In this document: piece by piece, positions 28,806-37,807 of the stretch
How the letters are laid out: each line of letters starts with the position of its first letter
Numbering within the stretch: position 1 is the stretch's first letter
From: Pandoraea sputorum
Lineage (GTDB): Bacteria > Pseudomonadota > Gammaproteobacteria > Burkholderiales > Burkholderiaceae
Assembly (NCBI RefSeq): GCF_000814845.2
Contig: NZ_CP010431.2
Span: 434,001-498,000, forward strand
Length of the DNA stretch: 64,000 nucleotides
Direction of reading: 5' to 3'
Translations under genes and position numbers: made by a program
The notes under the pieces: model-generated
Databases searched by the model: none
The model's input: the letters and a program-made list of their open reading frames with translations, nothing else
Told to the model about the DNA's origin: nothing

Positions 28806-29237
28806 TTAGTGAGAAGCCGCCGCCTTAACCCGTCGAGCGGAGGGCGGCGCAGCTTCGCCAGCGGCCTCGAGCAAAGCAAGGCATTGCGCTTCGTGCTGGG
28901 AGACTTCGTCGAGCGTGGCGTGGAGGTCTTCGAGTTGCTGCTCCAGCACTTGACGGTGTTGAGAGAGCGTGTCGAGAAACACCTTGAGCTGCGGCACGGT
29001 GTCCTTGGGCGATTCGTAGAGATCGAGAATCGTCTTGATTTCGGAGAGTGTGAGGCCGAGGCGTTTGCCGCGCAGCGTGAGCTTCAGGCGCGTGCGGTCC
29101 TGTCCGGTGTAGACGCGGTGACGTCCGCCGGGGCCTTCACGGGCGGGCGTGAGCAGACCCTGATCCTCATAAAAGCGGATCGCGCGGGGCGTGATGTCGA
29201 ACTCGCGGGCGAGGTCGGTGATCGTGTATGTGAGCAT
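28806..29237 (-). CDS. liuR: MerR-family regulator of branched-chain amino acid degradation
   Basis: 143 aa from the ATG at 29237. The MerR HTH is TYTITDLAREFDITPRAIRF with YEDQGLL wing. The conserved LKLTLRGKRLGLTLSEIKTILDLY is typical of the LiuR subgroup rather than metal-sensing MerR, with no Cys cluster for metals. A coiled dimerisation helix follows (FLDTLSQHRQVLEQQLEDLH). LiuR is known from comparative genomics to control liu genes in gamma- and betaproteobacteria. Its location directly upstream of the cluster and three matching palindromes support the call. Confidence 0.88.
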   Translation of the reverse strand: MLTYTITDLAREFDITPRAIRFYEDQGLLTPAREGPGGRHRVYTGQDRTRLKLTLRGKRLGLTLSEIKTILDLYESPKDTVPQLKVFLDTLSQHRQVLEQQLEDLHATLDEVSQHEAQCLALLEAAGEAAPPSARRVKAAASH

Positions 29238-29289
29238 CGGATCGGCAGGGGATCGGATTAGCAAGTTTAAGCGGGTGCTTACCATTGCA

Positions 29290-29318
29290 GATAGAATTGC
29301 CGTTTACGTTAGCGTCAA
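29290..29318 (-). promoter_or_regulatory. liuR promoter with LiuR-like operator (site C)
   Basis: The operator TTTACGTTAGCGTCAA (29303-29318) differs by one base from the site at 111-126. On the minus strand it supplies TTGACG as -35 (29318-29313), and TCTATC (29295-29290) lies 17 bp further on as -10, about 53 bp before the liuR start. This suggests autoregulation. The same site is 74 bp ahead of the divergent metallo-beta-lactamase gene, which may also be controlled. Confidence 0.65.
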
Positions 29319-29391
29319 CTTGCATCGTATGCAATCGGTGATGGCGTCAACCTGACAACAAGAGAACAAGCCCATCTGGAGCGTGGCCCCC

Positions 29392-30474
29392 GTGAATGCC
29401 CTTGAACAGCAACTGAACTATCCCCTTGGCGATTTCCTGCCCGACGGCGGTACCGTGCACGAAGTCGTGCCGGGCGTCTTCTGGGTGCGCATGCCGCTGC
29501 CGTTCGTGCTCGATCACATCAATCTGTGGTTGTTGCGCGATGAAGTCGACGGGGTGAAGGGCTGGACAATCGTCGACTGCGGGATCACGCATCCGCAGAT
29601 CAAGGCGTACTGGGAACAGGTGTTCGATAGCGCGCTCGGCGGCGAGCCGGTGCTGCGAGTTGTCGTCACGCATTGTCACCCGGACCATCTTGGCCTCGCG
29701 CACTGGATCTGCAAGGGCGGCGACAAACAGCGCTGGCAAGCGCGGCTCGCCATGTCGCTCGGCGACTATGCGTGGGGACGTCTCATGTCGGAGGGCGATA
29801 ACAACAATGCCGCCAACGCGGGCGGTGAGTTCGCCGTCGCGCACTTCATCGCGCATGGTCTCGCCGACGAGGCCATGATCGACCAGATTCGCAATCGCAA
29901 GTCGTACTTCAGCGACCTCGTGCCCGAAGTGCCGTCGCGCTACTTCCGTCTCAAGGATGGCGATACGCTGCGCATCGGCGGCAGCGACTGGCGTCTGATT
30001 GCGGGCTACGGTCACTCGCCCGAGCATATGGCGCTGTACTCGGAGCAGCACAACGTGCTTATCTCCGGCGACATGGTGCTGCCGCGTATCTCGACCAACG
30101 TCAGCGTCTTCGATATCGAGCCGGAAGCCAACTCGCTGCAACTATTCCTCGACTCGCTGGGCGTTTATTTGGATTTGCCTGCGGACTGTCTGGTCCTGCC
30201 GTCGCACGGCCGACCGTTTACGGGCTTGCACACGCGCATTCACCAGCTTCGCGACCACCATGCGGCACGCTTGCAGGAAGTGCGTGATGCGTGTGCGAAG
30301 TCGCCGCAAAGCGCAGGCGATATCGTGCCCATCATGTTTCACCGCAAGCTCGATGCGCACCAGACGACCTTCGCGATGGGCGAAGCACTGGCGCACTTGC
30401 ATATGCTTTGGCGTTCGGGCGAACTCAAGCGTGAGCGTGATGCCAAGGGTGTCTGGCGCTTCTCGCCTGTGTAA
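29392..30474 (+). CDS. Metallo-beta-lactamase-fold hydrolase
   Basis: 360 aa from a GTG at 29392, preferred because GGAG lies 10 nt upstream; an in-frame GTG at 29383 is too close. The metal motif THCHPDHLGLAH, the later GYGHSPEHMALY and LISGDMVLPRIS, and LPSHGRPF complete the MBL metal sites. The length and C-terminal helical part (RIHQLRDHHAARLQEV) resemble LACTB2-like or CoA-thioester hydrolases. It is divergent from liuR across an operator, so a role in acyl-CoA or branched-chain metabolism is plausible but unproven. Confidence 0.88.
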   Translation: MNALEQQLNYPLGDFLPDGGTVHEVVPGVFWVRMPLPFVLDHINLWLLRDEVDGVKGWTIVDCGITHPQIKAYWEQVFDSALGGEPVLRVVVTHCHPDHLGLAHWICKGGDKQRWQARLAMSLGDYAWGRLMSEGDNNNAANAGGEFAVAHFIAHGLADEAMIDQIRNRKSYFSDLVPEVPSRYFRLKDGDTLRIGGSDWRLIAGYGHSPEHMALYSEQHNVLISGDMVLPRISTNVSVFDIEPEANSLQLFLDSLGVYLDLPADCLVLPSHGRPFTGLHTRIHQLRDHHAARLQEVRDACAKSPQSAGDIVPIMFHRKLDAHQTTFAMGEALAHLHMLWRSGELKRERDAKGVWRFSPV

Positions 30475-30523
30475 GGATCGCGTAGTGCGGAGCGGCTGAC
30501 GTAAGCCGTGTTGCTCAGAAAAT

Positions 30524-30560
30524 AAAAACGCCCCGGAGACGGAAGTCCCCGGGGCGTTTT
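30524..30560. terminator. Bidirectional rho-independent terminator
   Basis: ACGCCCCGG (30528-30536) pairs with CCGGGGCGT (30549-30557) around a 12-nt loop. TTTT follows on the plus strand and AAAA precedes it, so it can stop both the metallo-beta-lactamase gene and the convergent MFS gene. Confidence 0.85.
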
Positions 30561-30591
30561 GCATCGTATGGCCCGCGTGTCGCCCAAGCAC

Positions 30592-31911
30592 TCAGGCGTG
30601 CTGCGTCGATGCTTGCATGTTGCGTCCCTCACGACCGAGCAGACCGTACGTCACAAGACTGATCGCGACGGTCATCAGAATGTAGTACGCCGGGGCGAGC
30701 GGATTCTGTGTGACCTTGATCAGGTATGTGATCCAGAACGGCGCTAGGCCGCCGAAGAGCATCACCGAAACGTTGTAAAGAATCGAGACGCCCGTCGAGC
30801 GCACGCCGACCGGGAACACTTCCGTGACGGCCGTCGGGAACGCACCCCACACGAAGCCCATGCACACCGCCGGCAGAATCTGCGCGAGCAGCAGATTGCC
30901 CATCGACGGCGAACCGTGCAGTCGCGTGAACATCCAGAACGACGTCAGTCCGTAGAGCAGTACGAACAACAGAATCAGCGGCTTGCGGCCGACACGGTCC
31001 GAAATCCATCCCGTGAGCGGGCAGAGCGCGGCGATCAGCATCGCCGCGGTGAATGTCGACAGACTGGCGGCACCTTGCGTCAGACCGAGTTGCTTGACGG
31101 CGTAAATCGGCGTGTAGATCAGCGTGACATAGAACGATGTCGTGGCCGCCACCGTCAGGCCGAAACCGGCGATCAGCGAGCGATAGTGCTTCGAGAAAAC
31201 GTCGGCGAGCGGCGTACGACGTGTCGGTTCACGCGTCGCGGCGTAGGCCAGAAACTCCGGTGATTCCGTCATGCGGCGTCGAATGTAGAAGCCCACCGGC
31301 CCGATCAGAATCCCGAACAGGAACGGCAGACGCCAGCCCCACGATTCGAGCGCTTCTTTCGAAAGTCCCGTCGTGAGTACGTAAGCGCACAACCCGGCGA
31401 GCGCTACGGCCAGCGCCTGCGAGCACATCTGAAAACTGCCGTAGAAGCCGCGCAGATTCGGTGGCGAGAATTCGATGAGCATGGCCGTCGAGCCGCCGAA
31501 TTCACCGCCTGCCGAGAAGCCCTGAATCACGCGGGCCAGCAAGATCAGCAAGGGGGCCGCGAAGCCGATGGTCGCGTAGGTCGGCGCAATGCCGATCAGA
31601 CCCGTGCCGAGTGCCATGAGCAGCACCATGACCGACAGCGCCGATTTGCGGCCCGCGCGGTCGGCGTACAGACCGAAGGCCAGGCCGCCGATGGGACGGA
31701 AGAAGAACGCCACGCCAAGCGACGCCACGCTCGCGAGCAGCGACGTCGTATCGTTATCCGCAGGGAAGAAGAGTTTCGCGATGACCACCGCGAAGAGACC
31801 GTAAACCGTGAAGTCGAACCACTCGAACGCGTTGCCCAGGGTAGAACCGATCACCGCTTTGCGTCGCAGCGCCGGATCGATGACCGGCGTGCCGGTGGGG
31901 GTTGTCTGCAT
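30592..31911 (-). CDS. MFS transporter, metabolite:H+ symporter type
   Basis: 439 aa with twelve predicted membrane helices. The N-terminus RRKAVIGSTLGNAFEWFDFTVYG and GLYADRAGRKSALS (the RxGR loop motif) are typical of the MHS subfamily that includes KgtP, ShiA and ProP. RVIQGFSAGGEFGGSTAML is the conserved helix-4/5 motif. Substrates of relatives are dicarboxylates, shikimate or citrate; the one here cannot be read. It shares a terminator with the convergent MBL gene. Confidence 0.92.
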   Translation of the reverse strand: MQTTPTGTPVIDPALRRKAVIGSTLGNAFEWFDFTVYGLFAVVIAKLFFPADNDTTSLLASVASLGVAFFFRPIGGLAFGLYADRAGRKSALSVMVLLMALGTGLIGIAPTYATIGFAAPLLILLARVIQGFSAGGEFGGSTAMLIEFSPPNLRGFYGSFQMCSQALAVALAGLCAYVLTTGLSKEALESWGWRLPFLFGILIGPVGFYIRRRMTESPEFLAYAATREPTRRTPLADVFSKHYRSLIAGFGLTVAATTSFYVTLIYTPIYAVKQLGLTQGAASLSTFTAAMLIAALCPLTGWISDRVGRKPLILLFVLLYGLTSFWMFTRLHGSPSMGNLLLAQILPAVCMGFVWGAFPTAVTEVFPVGVRSTGVSILYNVSVMLFGGLAPFWITYLIKVTQNPLAPAYYILMTVAISLVTYGLLGREGRNMQASTQHA

Positions 31912-32167
31912 GTGCCTCTCCTGCTTGGTTGGGAGTGCCGCAGGCGGATCGGTATGGCTCGGCGCATCGCCGTGTGCACACGCGTCCGCTCTATGGCGGC
32001 GAATCCGGTTTAACGTCGTGTATACCTCTGTTCAAGTTACACGAGCACTCTAACGCAGGTTTGGAATGCACCACAACGGGTCAAAATTACGACCGAATCT
32101 TGCGTGAGACGGCGTGTTTCACGCATGGAATGCGATAAGGGAGCAAGAGCGGAGGTCAGCACGGAGG

Positions 32168-32647
32168 TCAGCGATTCCCCCGGCTGCCTTTCCATCGATA
32201 GTCGCGCTGACCGACCCAGCCCCAGGTGCCGGTGGACGGATCGAATTCGTAGCCTTCCCGATACTCGCTCGTATAGCAGCCACCCTTCTCGAGATAGCAG
32301 CGCTCGCGCAGGAAGTGCGCAGCGTCGCGCGACGAACGGGGTTGCGCCGGAACGATGGCCACCGGTGCAGGCTGCACGATGACAGGCGCAGGTTGGACGA
32401 TGGCGGGTGCCGGGCCGACGATGACAGGCGCAGGTTGGACGATGGCCGGAGCCGGGCTGACGATGACAGGCGCAGGTCGAACGATGGCCGGAGCCGGGTC
32501 GACGATGAGGGGCGCAGGCCGGACGTATGAGGATGGCGGTCCGAAGACCTGCCAGTTACCCGGATCCATCGCAGCGCAGCCCGTCAGGATCGCTGCGGCC
32601 GTGAGTCCGGCGAGATGCAATGTGACGCGAGAGAGGACGACATTCAT
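32168..32647 (-). CDS. Repeat-containing lipoprotein of unknown function
   Basis: 159 aa. The lipobox LTGC places the lipidated Cys at residue 24 after a short hydrophobic signal. Residues about 43-100 consist of a PAPxIVx-type heptad repeated many times, encoded by a 42-bp DNA repeat. The C-terminal part is different: AAHFLRERCYLEKGGCYTSE and a Trp/Tyr-rich end (TWGWVGQRDYRWKG). The repeat region would be an extended Pro-rich stalk, perhaps spanning part of the periplasm. No known family recognised. Confidence 0.8.
   Translation of the reverse strand: MNVVLSRVTLHLAGLTAAAILTGCAAMDPGNWQVFGPPSSYVRPAPLIVDPAPAIVRPAPVIVSPAPAIVQPAPVIVGPAPAIVQPAPVIVQPAPVAIVPAQPRSSRDAAHFLRERCYLEKGGCYTSEYREGYEFDPSTGTWGWVGQRDYRWKGSRGNR
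32376..32522. repeat. 42-bp tandem repeat, three and a half copies
   Basis: Units start at 32376, 32418 and 32460, with a half unit from 32502. Each begins ACGATGACAGGCGCAGGT with few changes and encodes fourteen residues of the Pro-Ala-Pro stalk of the lipoprotein. Copy-number change keeps frame and would change stalk length. Confidence 0.9.
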
Positions 32648-32737
32648 TGGGGCACCGCGCGTTGAGAATGCGGGGCACTCTAACGCGCGGGGTCGTTCAT
32701 TTCCCCGCTTCGTCCTGCATTTTGGGGGATGTCCGAG

Positions 32738-33568
32738 TCAGCTTTCCCGGTCTTTAGCCGCCTCACGTGCCTGCCGCTGCGCCATCGTCGGCTTGCGTGG
32801 GGCGCGGGCGAACAGCATGTCGTACAGCCAGCGCGGCAGGCATCGCATCCCGAAGGCCGCAATGCCCATCTGCCACGGCAGCACAGCGAAGCGCTTGCCG
32901 CGTGCAATGGCCGCCGCCGCCTTGCGAGCGAACTTGTCCGAGTCCATCAGGAACGGCATCGGGAACGGATTGCCGTCGGTCATCGGTGTGCGGATGTAGC
33001 CCGGCGCAATCGTCACGACAGCCACCTTGTCCGCGCGCAGTTCGACGCGCAGGCTTTCGAGATACGTCATCGCCGCCGCCTTGGAGGCGCTGTACGCGCC
33101 GTGCCCCGGTAGACCGCGCACACCTGCCACGCTGCCGATGCCGACGAGTGTGCCGCGCTTGCGCTCACGCATCGGACCCACGAAGGGGCTGAACGTCGAG
33201 ACCATCGCCATCCAGTTGGTGTCCATGACGGAGGCGAAGTGCGGCAGATCCGCGGGGTCTTCCGTATTCACGCCGTGGCTAATACCTGCGTTGGCGATCA
33301 CGATGTCCGGCACGCCATGGCGCGCCATGAAGTCGCCCGCCGCAGCGCGCAGTGCGAGGGCGTCGCGCACGTCGAGCGCGTAGCAATGCACGGCATGAGG
33401 GTGCGGCAACGTGGCGGCGAGATCGGTGAGCTTGTCGCCACGGCGTCCGACGAGCCCGAGAATCGCGCCCTGCGCCGCGTAATGACGCGCGAGCGCCTGC
33501 CCCAGCCCGCTGGACGCGCCGGTGATGAATACCTTCGGTGATGTCGTGTGTGCTGCCATTGTCGCCAT
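32738..33568 (-). CDS. Short-chain dehydrogenase/reductase
   Basis: 276 aa from the ATG at 33568; another ATG three codons later (33559) is equally possible and neither has a strong ribosome binding site. GASSGLGQAL is the NAD(P) motif, ANAGISHG follows, and the catalytic pair is in AYSASKAAAMTY. The C-terminal region with LPRWLYDMLFARAPRK is basic and could associate with the membrane. The substrate is unknown. Its start lies only 8 bp past the dsbA terminator hairpin. Confidence 0.88.
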   Translation of the reverse strand: MATMAAHTTSPKVFITGASSGLGQALARHYAAQGAILGLVGRRGDKLTDLAATLPHPHAVHCYALDVRDALALRAAAGDFMARHGVPDIVIANAGISHGVNTEDPADLPHFASVMDTNWMAMVSTFSPFVGPMRERKRGTLVGIGSVAGVRGLPGHGAYSASKAAAMTYLESLRVELRADKVAVVTIAPGYIRTPMTDGNPFPMPFLMDSDKFARKAAAAIARGKRFAVLPWQMGIAAFGMRCLPRWLYDMLFARAPRKPTMAQRQAREAAKDRES

Positions 33569-33575
33569 AGAACGC

Positions 33576-33600
33576 AAAAGCCCGGCCGGGGCCGGGCTTC
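33576..33600 (-). terminator. Terminator of dsbA
   Basis: AAGCCCGGCC (33578-33587) and GGCCGGGCTT (33590-33599) are perfect 10-bp arms. On the minus strand the stem ends in TTTT, 15 bp after the dsbA stop. Confidence 0.85.
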
Positions 33601-33614
33601 AGGCGCCGCGAAGC

Positions 33615-34295
33615 TTACATCTTCTTCGCGCGGATCTGATTGATGATCGAGTCGGCCGTCTTGAGCGCCGCATCGAACGTTTGCTGTTCGGTCGTCGCCG
33701 GTTTGCCCTGCTTTTGCAGTGCATCGCCAGACGTGGCCGGGGAGACGAGATACTTGCCCTGGATGGCGATCGTCGGCACGCCGTCGATCTTGTAGTCCTG
33801 CCAGGTCTTGTTGGCCGTCTTCACACCGTTATCGACGCCGAAGCTCTTGTACGTGTCGAGGTACTTTTGCTTGTCGACGCCCAGCGTAGCCAGGAAGTCG
33901 GCTTGCTGGTCGGCCGTCAGCAGGTAGTTGTGCTTGACGTGGATTTCGTTGAAGACCTTCGGCGTGAGCTCTGCATCCTTACCCATGGCCACGAGCGCGA
34001 GGTACATGCGCGTATGCGGTTCGAAACGGCTCTGGAAAGCGACCGGCACGCGCTTGAACACGACATCCTTGCCCTGCGCCTTGACCCACTTCTCCAGCGA
34101 CGGCTCCAGCGCATTGCAATGCGGGCAGCCATACCAGAAGAACTCGGTCACTTCGATCTTGCCCGGACCCGCCGTCAGCGGTTGCTGCGAAATCGTCAGA
34201 TAGTCGGTCCCCGCGACCGGTGCTTCAGGCGACGCCGAGGCGACACCCGAGAGGAAACCGAAGGAAATCAGAACGGCACCAAGAAGTTTTTTCAT
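33615..34295 (-). CDS. dsbA: Periplasmic thiol:disulfide oxidoreductase DsbA
   Basis: 226 aa. Signal peptide MKKLLGAVLISFGFLSGVASA. The thioredoxin-fold active site is CPHC (57-60), preceded by VTEFFWYG, and the cis-Pro loop is DGVPTIAI. It introduces disulfides into exported proteins and is re-oxidised by DsbB. The start at 34295 gives a clean signal peptide; longer frames do not. The gene follows the SPOR-domain gene in the same direction, separated by that gene's own terminator. Confidence 0.95.
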   Translation of the reverse strand: MKKLLGAVLISFGFLSGVASASPEAPVAGTDYLTISQQPLTAGPGKIEVTEFFWYGCPHCNALEPSLEKWVKAQGKDVVFKRVPVAFQSRFEPHTRMYLALVAMGKDAELTPKVFNEIHVKHNYLLTADQQADFLATLGVDKQKYLDTYKSFGVDNGVKTANKTWQDYKIDGVPTIAIQGKYLVSPATSGDALQKQGKPATTEQQTFDAALKTADSIINQIRAKKM

Positions 34296-34532
34296 GATCT
34301 TTGTATAGGAGTGAGACCAACACGCCGGTTTGTCCATCATCGGTGAGCGGCGCGCCAGCAAAACCATATCCCGGATTCAGCCAAATTAGCTAGTGCGTAT
34401 GACCGGCGATGTCTCGCCGGGTTCAACGTCTCGTCAGCGTGGATGCCGCCGGGCCCTCAATGATGCGGGCTTTTGCGAATCCTTGCCGGGCGGCGTTGAA
34501 CGAGCGCGCAGGCAGTGTCCATGCGATGCGGC

Positions 34533-34570
34533 AGAAACAAAAGGCGTTGCCTTTGTGGGGCAACGCCTTT
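34533..34570 (-). terminator. Terminator after the SPOR-domain gene
   Basis: AAAGGCGTTGCC (34540-34551) pairs perfectly with GGCAACGCCTTT (34559-34570). On the minus strand a T-rich run follows the stem, directly after the SPOR gene stop at 34576. Confidence 0.88.
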
Positions 34571-34575
34571 CGCGT

Positions 34576-35256
34576 TCATTGCTTCGTGAAGCGGATCACT
34601 GCCGTGTCGTACCCGCCATCCTGCAGGCGTTGACGCACGTGATTCATTTCGTCGAGCTTGCCGTACGGGCCAAGGCGCACGCGGTAGAGCGTGAGACCGT
34701 TGGCGTCGCGCTGCGTGACCTTTGCTTCGAAGCCCGAGAGGGCCAGCTTGGCGCGCAGTTGCTCGGCGTCCGTTTGCGACTTGAACGCGCCGACCTGGAG
34801 GTAGTAACCCGTGCTGGCGTTATCCGTGGTGCTCGCGGGCGGCGTGGTCGGCGGGGCGACCGGTACCGTCGACTTGCCGTTGAGAATGTCGGCGGGTGAG
34901 GGCTTCGTCGGCGCGGGCGCGGTCGGGGCCGTCGGTGCGGAGGCGGTCGGCGGCGTGACCGGATTGCCCGGCACGAGCGGCGACGTTTCGGCTGCCGAGG
35001 GCGCTTCCGGCGCGGTGGAACCCGATGCGGCGCCCGGCAGCGGCGTGCGCGGCTGGAGCGACTTGTTCGGGTCCGGCGCCTGCGCGGCCGGCGAGTTGTC
35101 GGCCGGACGCGGCGGCGTCTTCTCGACGAACGGGGTGGGCGTCTTCGTAATGTAGAGCGCGACGACGACGGCAACGGCCAGCCCAACGATCAGGCCGAGC
35201 ACGATGCCCAGAAAAGTACCGCCCCGCTGGCGGGGTGGTCGACGTGTGTTTGCCAT
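34576..35256 (-). CDS. SPOR-domain membrane protein, FtsN-like
   Basis: 226 aa. A short basic cytoplasmic N-terminus (ANTRRPPRQRGG), one membrane helix at about residues 13-36, a Pro/Ala/Thr-rich periplasmic linker, and a SPOR domain at about 147-226 (GYYLQVGAFKSQTDAEQL, then YRVRLGPYGKLDEMNHV). SPOR domains bind denuded septal peptidoglycan. The layout matches FtsN, and the position just after argS is the usual place of the ftsN-like gene in betaproteobacteria. Whether it is the essential divisome FtsN is not proven here. Confidence 0.9.
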   Translation of the reverse strand: MANTRRPPRQRGGTFLGIVLGLIVGLAVAVVVALYITKTPTPFVEKTPPRPADNSPAAQAPDPNKSLQPRTPLPGAASGSTAPEAPSAAETSPLVPGNPVTPPTASAPTAPTAPAPTKPSPADILNGKSTVPVAPPTTPPASTTDNASTGYYLQVGAFKSQTDAEQLRAKLALSGFEAKVTQRDANGLTLYRVRLGPYGKLDEMNHVRQRLQDGGYDTAVIRFTKQ

Positions 35257-35316
35257 CGAGTCGATTCCGTCCTTACAGAGTTCCGATGCGTTTGCCGTTC
35301 GGAGTGGTTGGATAAC

Positions 35317-37080
35317 TTACATCTTGGCCGGGGCCGACACGCCCAGCACGGCAAGCCCGTTGCGCAGCACCTGACGCGTCGCCGCAAGCAGCGCCAGACG
35401 CGCATGCTTCACGGTCTCGTCGTCGACCAGCACGCGATCCGAGTTGTAGAAGGAGTGGAACGCGCCAGCCAGATCCCGCAGATAGAAGGCCACGGCGTGC
35501 GGCGCAAGTTCCTCGGCGGCACGCGTGAGCATGTCCGGGTACTCGGCGAGCAGTTGCAGCAGCGCGAGCGCGCGTTCGCTGTCGAGCGGCGCGAGATCGG
35601 TGTTGGCCAGCGACGTTTCGTCACCTGCCCATTGCGTGAGGATCGAGCAGATGCGCGCGTGGGCGTACTGCACGTAGTACACCGGGTTTTCGTCGTTCTG
35701 CTTGAGCGCGAGATCCACGTCGAACACGAATTCCGTGTCCGCTTTACGTGAAATCAGGAAGAATCGTACGGCGTCGCGGCCACGACGCAGGGCGTCTTCA
35801 CGCGCGGCGGGGTCCGTCACCGGCGTTTCTGCCGTAATGCCGCCCGACCATTCGATCAGATCGCGCACCGTCACGTAGCTGCCAGCGCGCTTGGAGATCT
35901 TCACCTCTTCGCCATTGCGCATGACGGTGACCATCTTGTGCAGCACGTAGTCGGGGTAGCCCTTCGGAATGCCGATGCCCAGTGCTTGCAGACCGGCGCG
36001 CACACGCGCGATGGTGCCGTGGTGGTCCGAGCCCTGCACGTTGATGACCTGATGGAAGCCACGGTCCCACTTGCGGGTGTGATAGGCGACGTCCGGCACG
36101 AAGTACGTGTAGGTGCCATCGGACTTGCGCATCACGCGGTCCTTGTCGTCGCCGTAGTCGGTGGTGCGCAGCCACAGCGCGCCCTCCTGTTCGTACGTCA
36201 CACCTGCATCGATGAGCGCCTGCACCGTGCGCTCGACGCTGCCGTCGGCGTACAGAGACGATTCGAGGTAGTACTGATCGAAGATGACGCCGAACGTTTG
36301 CAGATCGATGTCCTGCTCGCGACGCAGGTAGGCCACGGCGAAGGCGCGGATCGAGTCGATGTCGTCGACGCTGCCGCTGCCGGTGACGGGCGCACCGTCG
36401 GAGGCCTGCACCGTCTTGCCCGCGAGAAAGTCCTGCGCGATGTCGCCGATGTAGTCGCCGTTATAGGCCGATTCCGGCCATTCGGCGTCGCCCGGCTTGA
36501 AGCCGCGCGCGCGGGCTTGCACGGAGGTGGCGAGCGTCTGAATCTGCACCCCGGCGTCGTTGTAGTAGAACTCGCGATGCACCGGGCGGCCTTGCGTGCC
36601 GAGCAGCGCCGAGATCGTGTCGCCGAGCGCGGCCTGACGGCCGTGACCTACGTGCAGCGGGCCGGTCGGGTTGGCCGAGACGAACTCGACGAGCACCGGG
36701 GCGGCTTCGTTGCTGGCGGCGCGACGGCCGAAGGCAGCGCCTTCGGTCAGGATCGCGCGGGCGACCGATTGCTTTGCGGCATTGGCCAGACGCAGGTTGA
36801 TGAAGCCGGGACCGGCGATTTCGACGGCGTCGACGAGGCCCTTGGCGCGGGCGTCGGCGAGGATCGCGTCGGCGATCTTCTGAGCCAGTTCGCGCGGATT
36901 GGCGCGCAACGGTTTGGCGAGCTGCATGGCCACGTTACAGGCCAGATCGCCGTGGGCGGCCACTTTGGGGCGTTCGAGCAGGATGACGGGCGCGGCAGGC
37001 GCGGTGCCGTCTGCAGGCATCAAACCGGCGACGACATCGCCGATCAGCGCGACGAGAGCATTCTTTTGTGCGGGTAGCAT
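35317..37080 (-). CDS. argS: Arginyl-tRNA synthetase
   Basis: 587 aa class I synthetase. The HIGH-type motif is in [20 protein letters not shown], and the N-terminal tRNA D-loop recognition domain begins with [34 protein letters not shown] stands in the KMSK region. The C-terminal DALR anticodon-binding helical domain is complete. The start at 37080 and stop at 35317 are clean. It lies upstream of the SPOR gene with a 60-bp gap, suggesting co-transcription. Confidence 0.97.
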   Translation of the reverse strand: MLPAQKNALVALIGDVVAGLMPADGTAPAAPVILLERPKVAAHGDLACNVAMQLAKPLRANPRELAQKIADAILADARAKGLVDAVEIAGPGFINLRLANAAKQSVARAILTEGAAFGRRAASNEAAPVLVEFVSANPTGPLHVGHGRQAALGDTISALLGTQGRPVHREFYYNDAGVQIQTLATSVQARARGFKPGDAEWPESAYNGDYIGDIAQDFLAGKTVQASDGAPVTGSGSVDDIDSIRAFAVAYLRREQDIDLQTFGVIFDQYYLESSLYADGSVERTVQALIDAGVTYEQEGALWLRTTDYGDDKDRVMRKSDGTYTYFVPDVAYHTRKWDRGFHQVINVQGSDHHGTIARVRAGLQALGIGIPKGYPDYVLHKMVTVMRNGEEVKISKRAGSYVTVRDLIEWSGGITAETPVTDPAAREDALRRGRDAVRFFLISRKADTEFVFDVDLALKQNDENPVYYVQYAHARICSILTQWAGDETSLANTDLAPLDSERALALLQLLAEYPDMLTRAAEELAPHAVAFYLRDLAGAFHSFYNSDRVLVDDETVKHARLALLAATRQVLRNGLAVLGVSAPAKM

Positions 37081-37243
37081 TGGCGGGTGTTTCGGGTGCG
37101 TCCGGACGCGTCCGGACAGGCAATTGAATCGTCAGCAACGGATTTTAACAGGTGTATGATGAAGTCACGGTGGCCGCCCATGCCGCTCGTTGCGTAACTA
37201 GCCGGGACGTGAGGGCGCAAACAAGTCAAATAGGGAGATAACC

Positions 37244-37561
37244 ATGATGATCAAATTCTCGTCGCACGCCTCACCGGACATCATCATGCTGGAAAGTCTG
37301 GCGGAATTCTTGCTCGGCATTGTGGGCAAAAGGCTTGGCGAGCGTGGGGCAATCGGGTCGGATGAGACGGGTGCGGCCATTGCAAAGCTCGAAGCAGCGA
37401 TTGCAGAGGACAAGGCGGCTGGCGCGAAGGAAAACGAGGGAAAAAGTTCCGACGAGCGCTACGAAAATGACAGTCTGCGTCTGTCGGTTCGGGCGTATCC
37501 GCTGTTGAACATGCTCCGTGAGGCGAATGCCGAGGGTAGCCCCGTGATGTGGGAGGCCTAA
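37244..37561 (+). CDS. DUF1840 protein
   Basis: 105 aa. The N-terminus MIKFSSHASPDIIMLESLAEFLLGIVGKRLGERGAI and C-terminal RAYPLLNMLREANAEGSPVMWEA match the DUF1840 family, common in betaproteobacteria. A charged Ala/Glu/Lys linker lies between. Function unknown, probably cytoplasmic. GGGAG lies 7-8 nt before the ATG at 37244; an ATG one codon later is also usable. A strong terminator follows at 37613-37652. Confidence 0.9.
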   Translation: MMIKFSSHASPDIIMLESLAEFLLGIVGKRLGERGAIGSDETGAAIAKLEAAIAEDKAAGAKENEGKSSDERYENDSLRLSVRAYPLLNMLREANAEGSPVMWEA

Positions 37562-37612
37562 TCTCGGGGGCGTGTCGGCCCCCGACAGATACCTCATCTG
37601 ATCCCAGCCGAA

Positions 37613-37652
37613 AGAAAAAAGCAGGCCGCGAATCGCGGGCCTGCTTTTTTTT
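37613..37652. terminator. Rho-independent terminator after the DUF1840 gene
   Basis: GCAGGCCGCG (37621-37630) pairs with CGCGGGCCTGC (37634-37644) with a one-base bulge, followed by eight T. A run of A before the stem gives a T-run on the opposite strand, so it may act both ways and also insulate the small secreted-protein gene. Confidence 0.88.
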
Positions 37653-37807
37653 GTGTGCTGCGGGAAACGATCGGACCGGGCCGCCCCCGGGCGAGGGGTT
37701 TGAATCAGACCGCGAGGGCCTGAGCAGTGGCGGCGCGGGTGCCGGTCCGGGTGATGCGACGCCTGAACTACGACGTCAGCGCTCGACGTTCGCCCGCGAC
37801 TTCCTGC

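Noticed and set aside
32376..32522. CRISPR-like array
   Set aside because: Units are contiguous without unique spacers and encode a protein repeat in frame.
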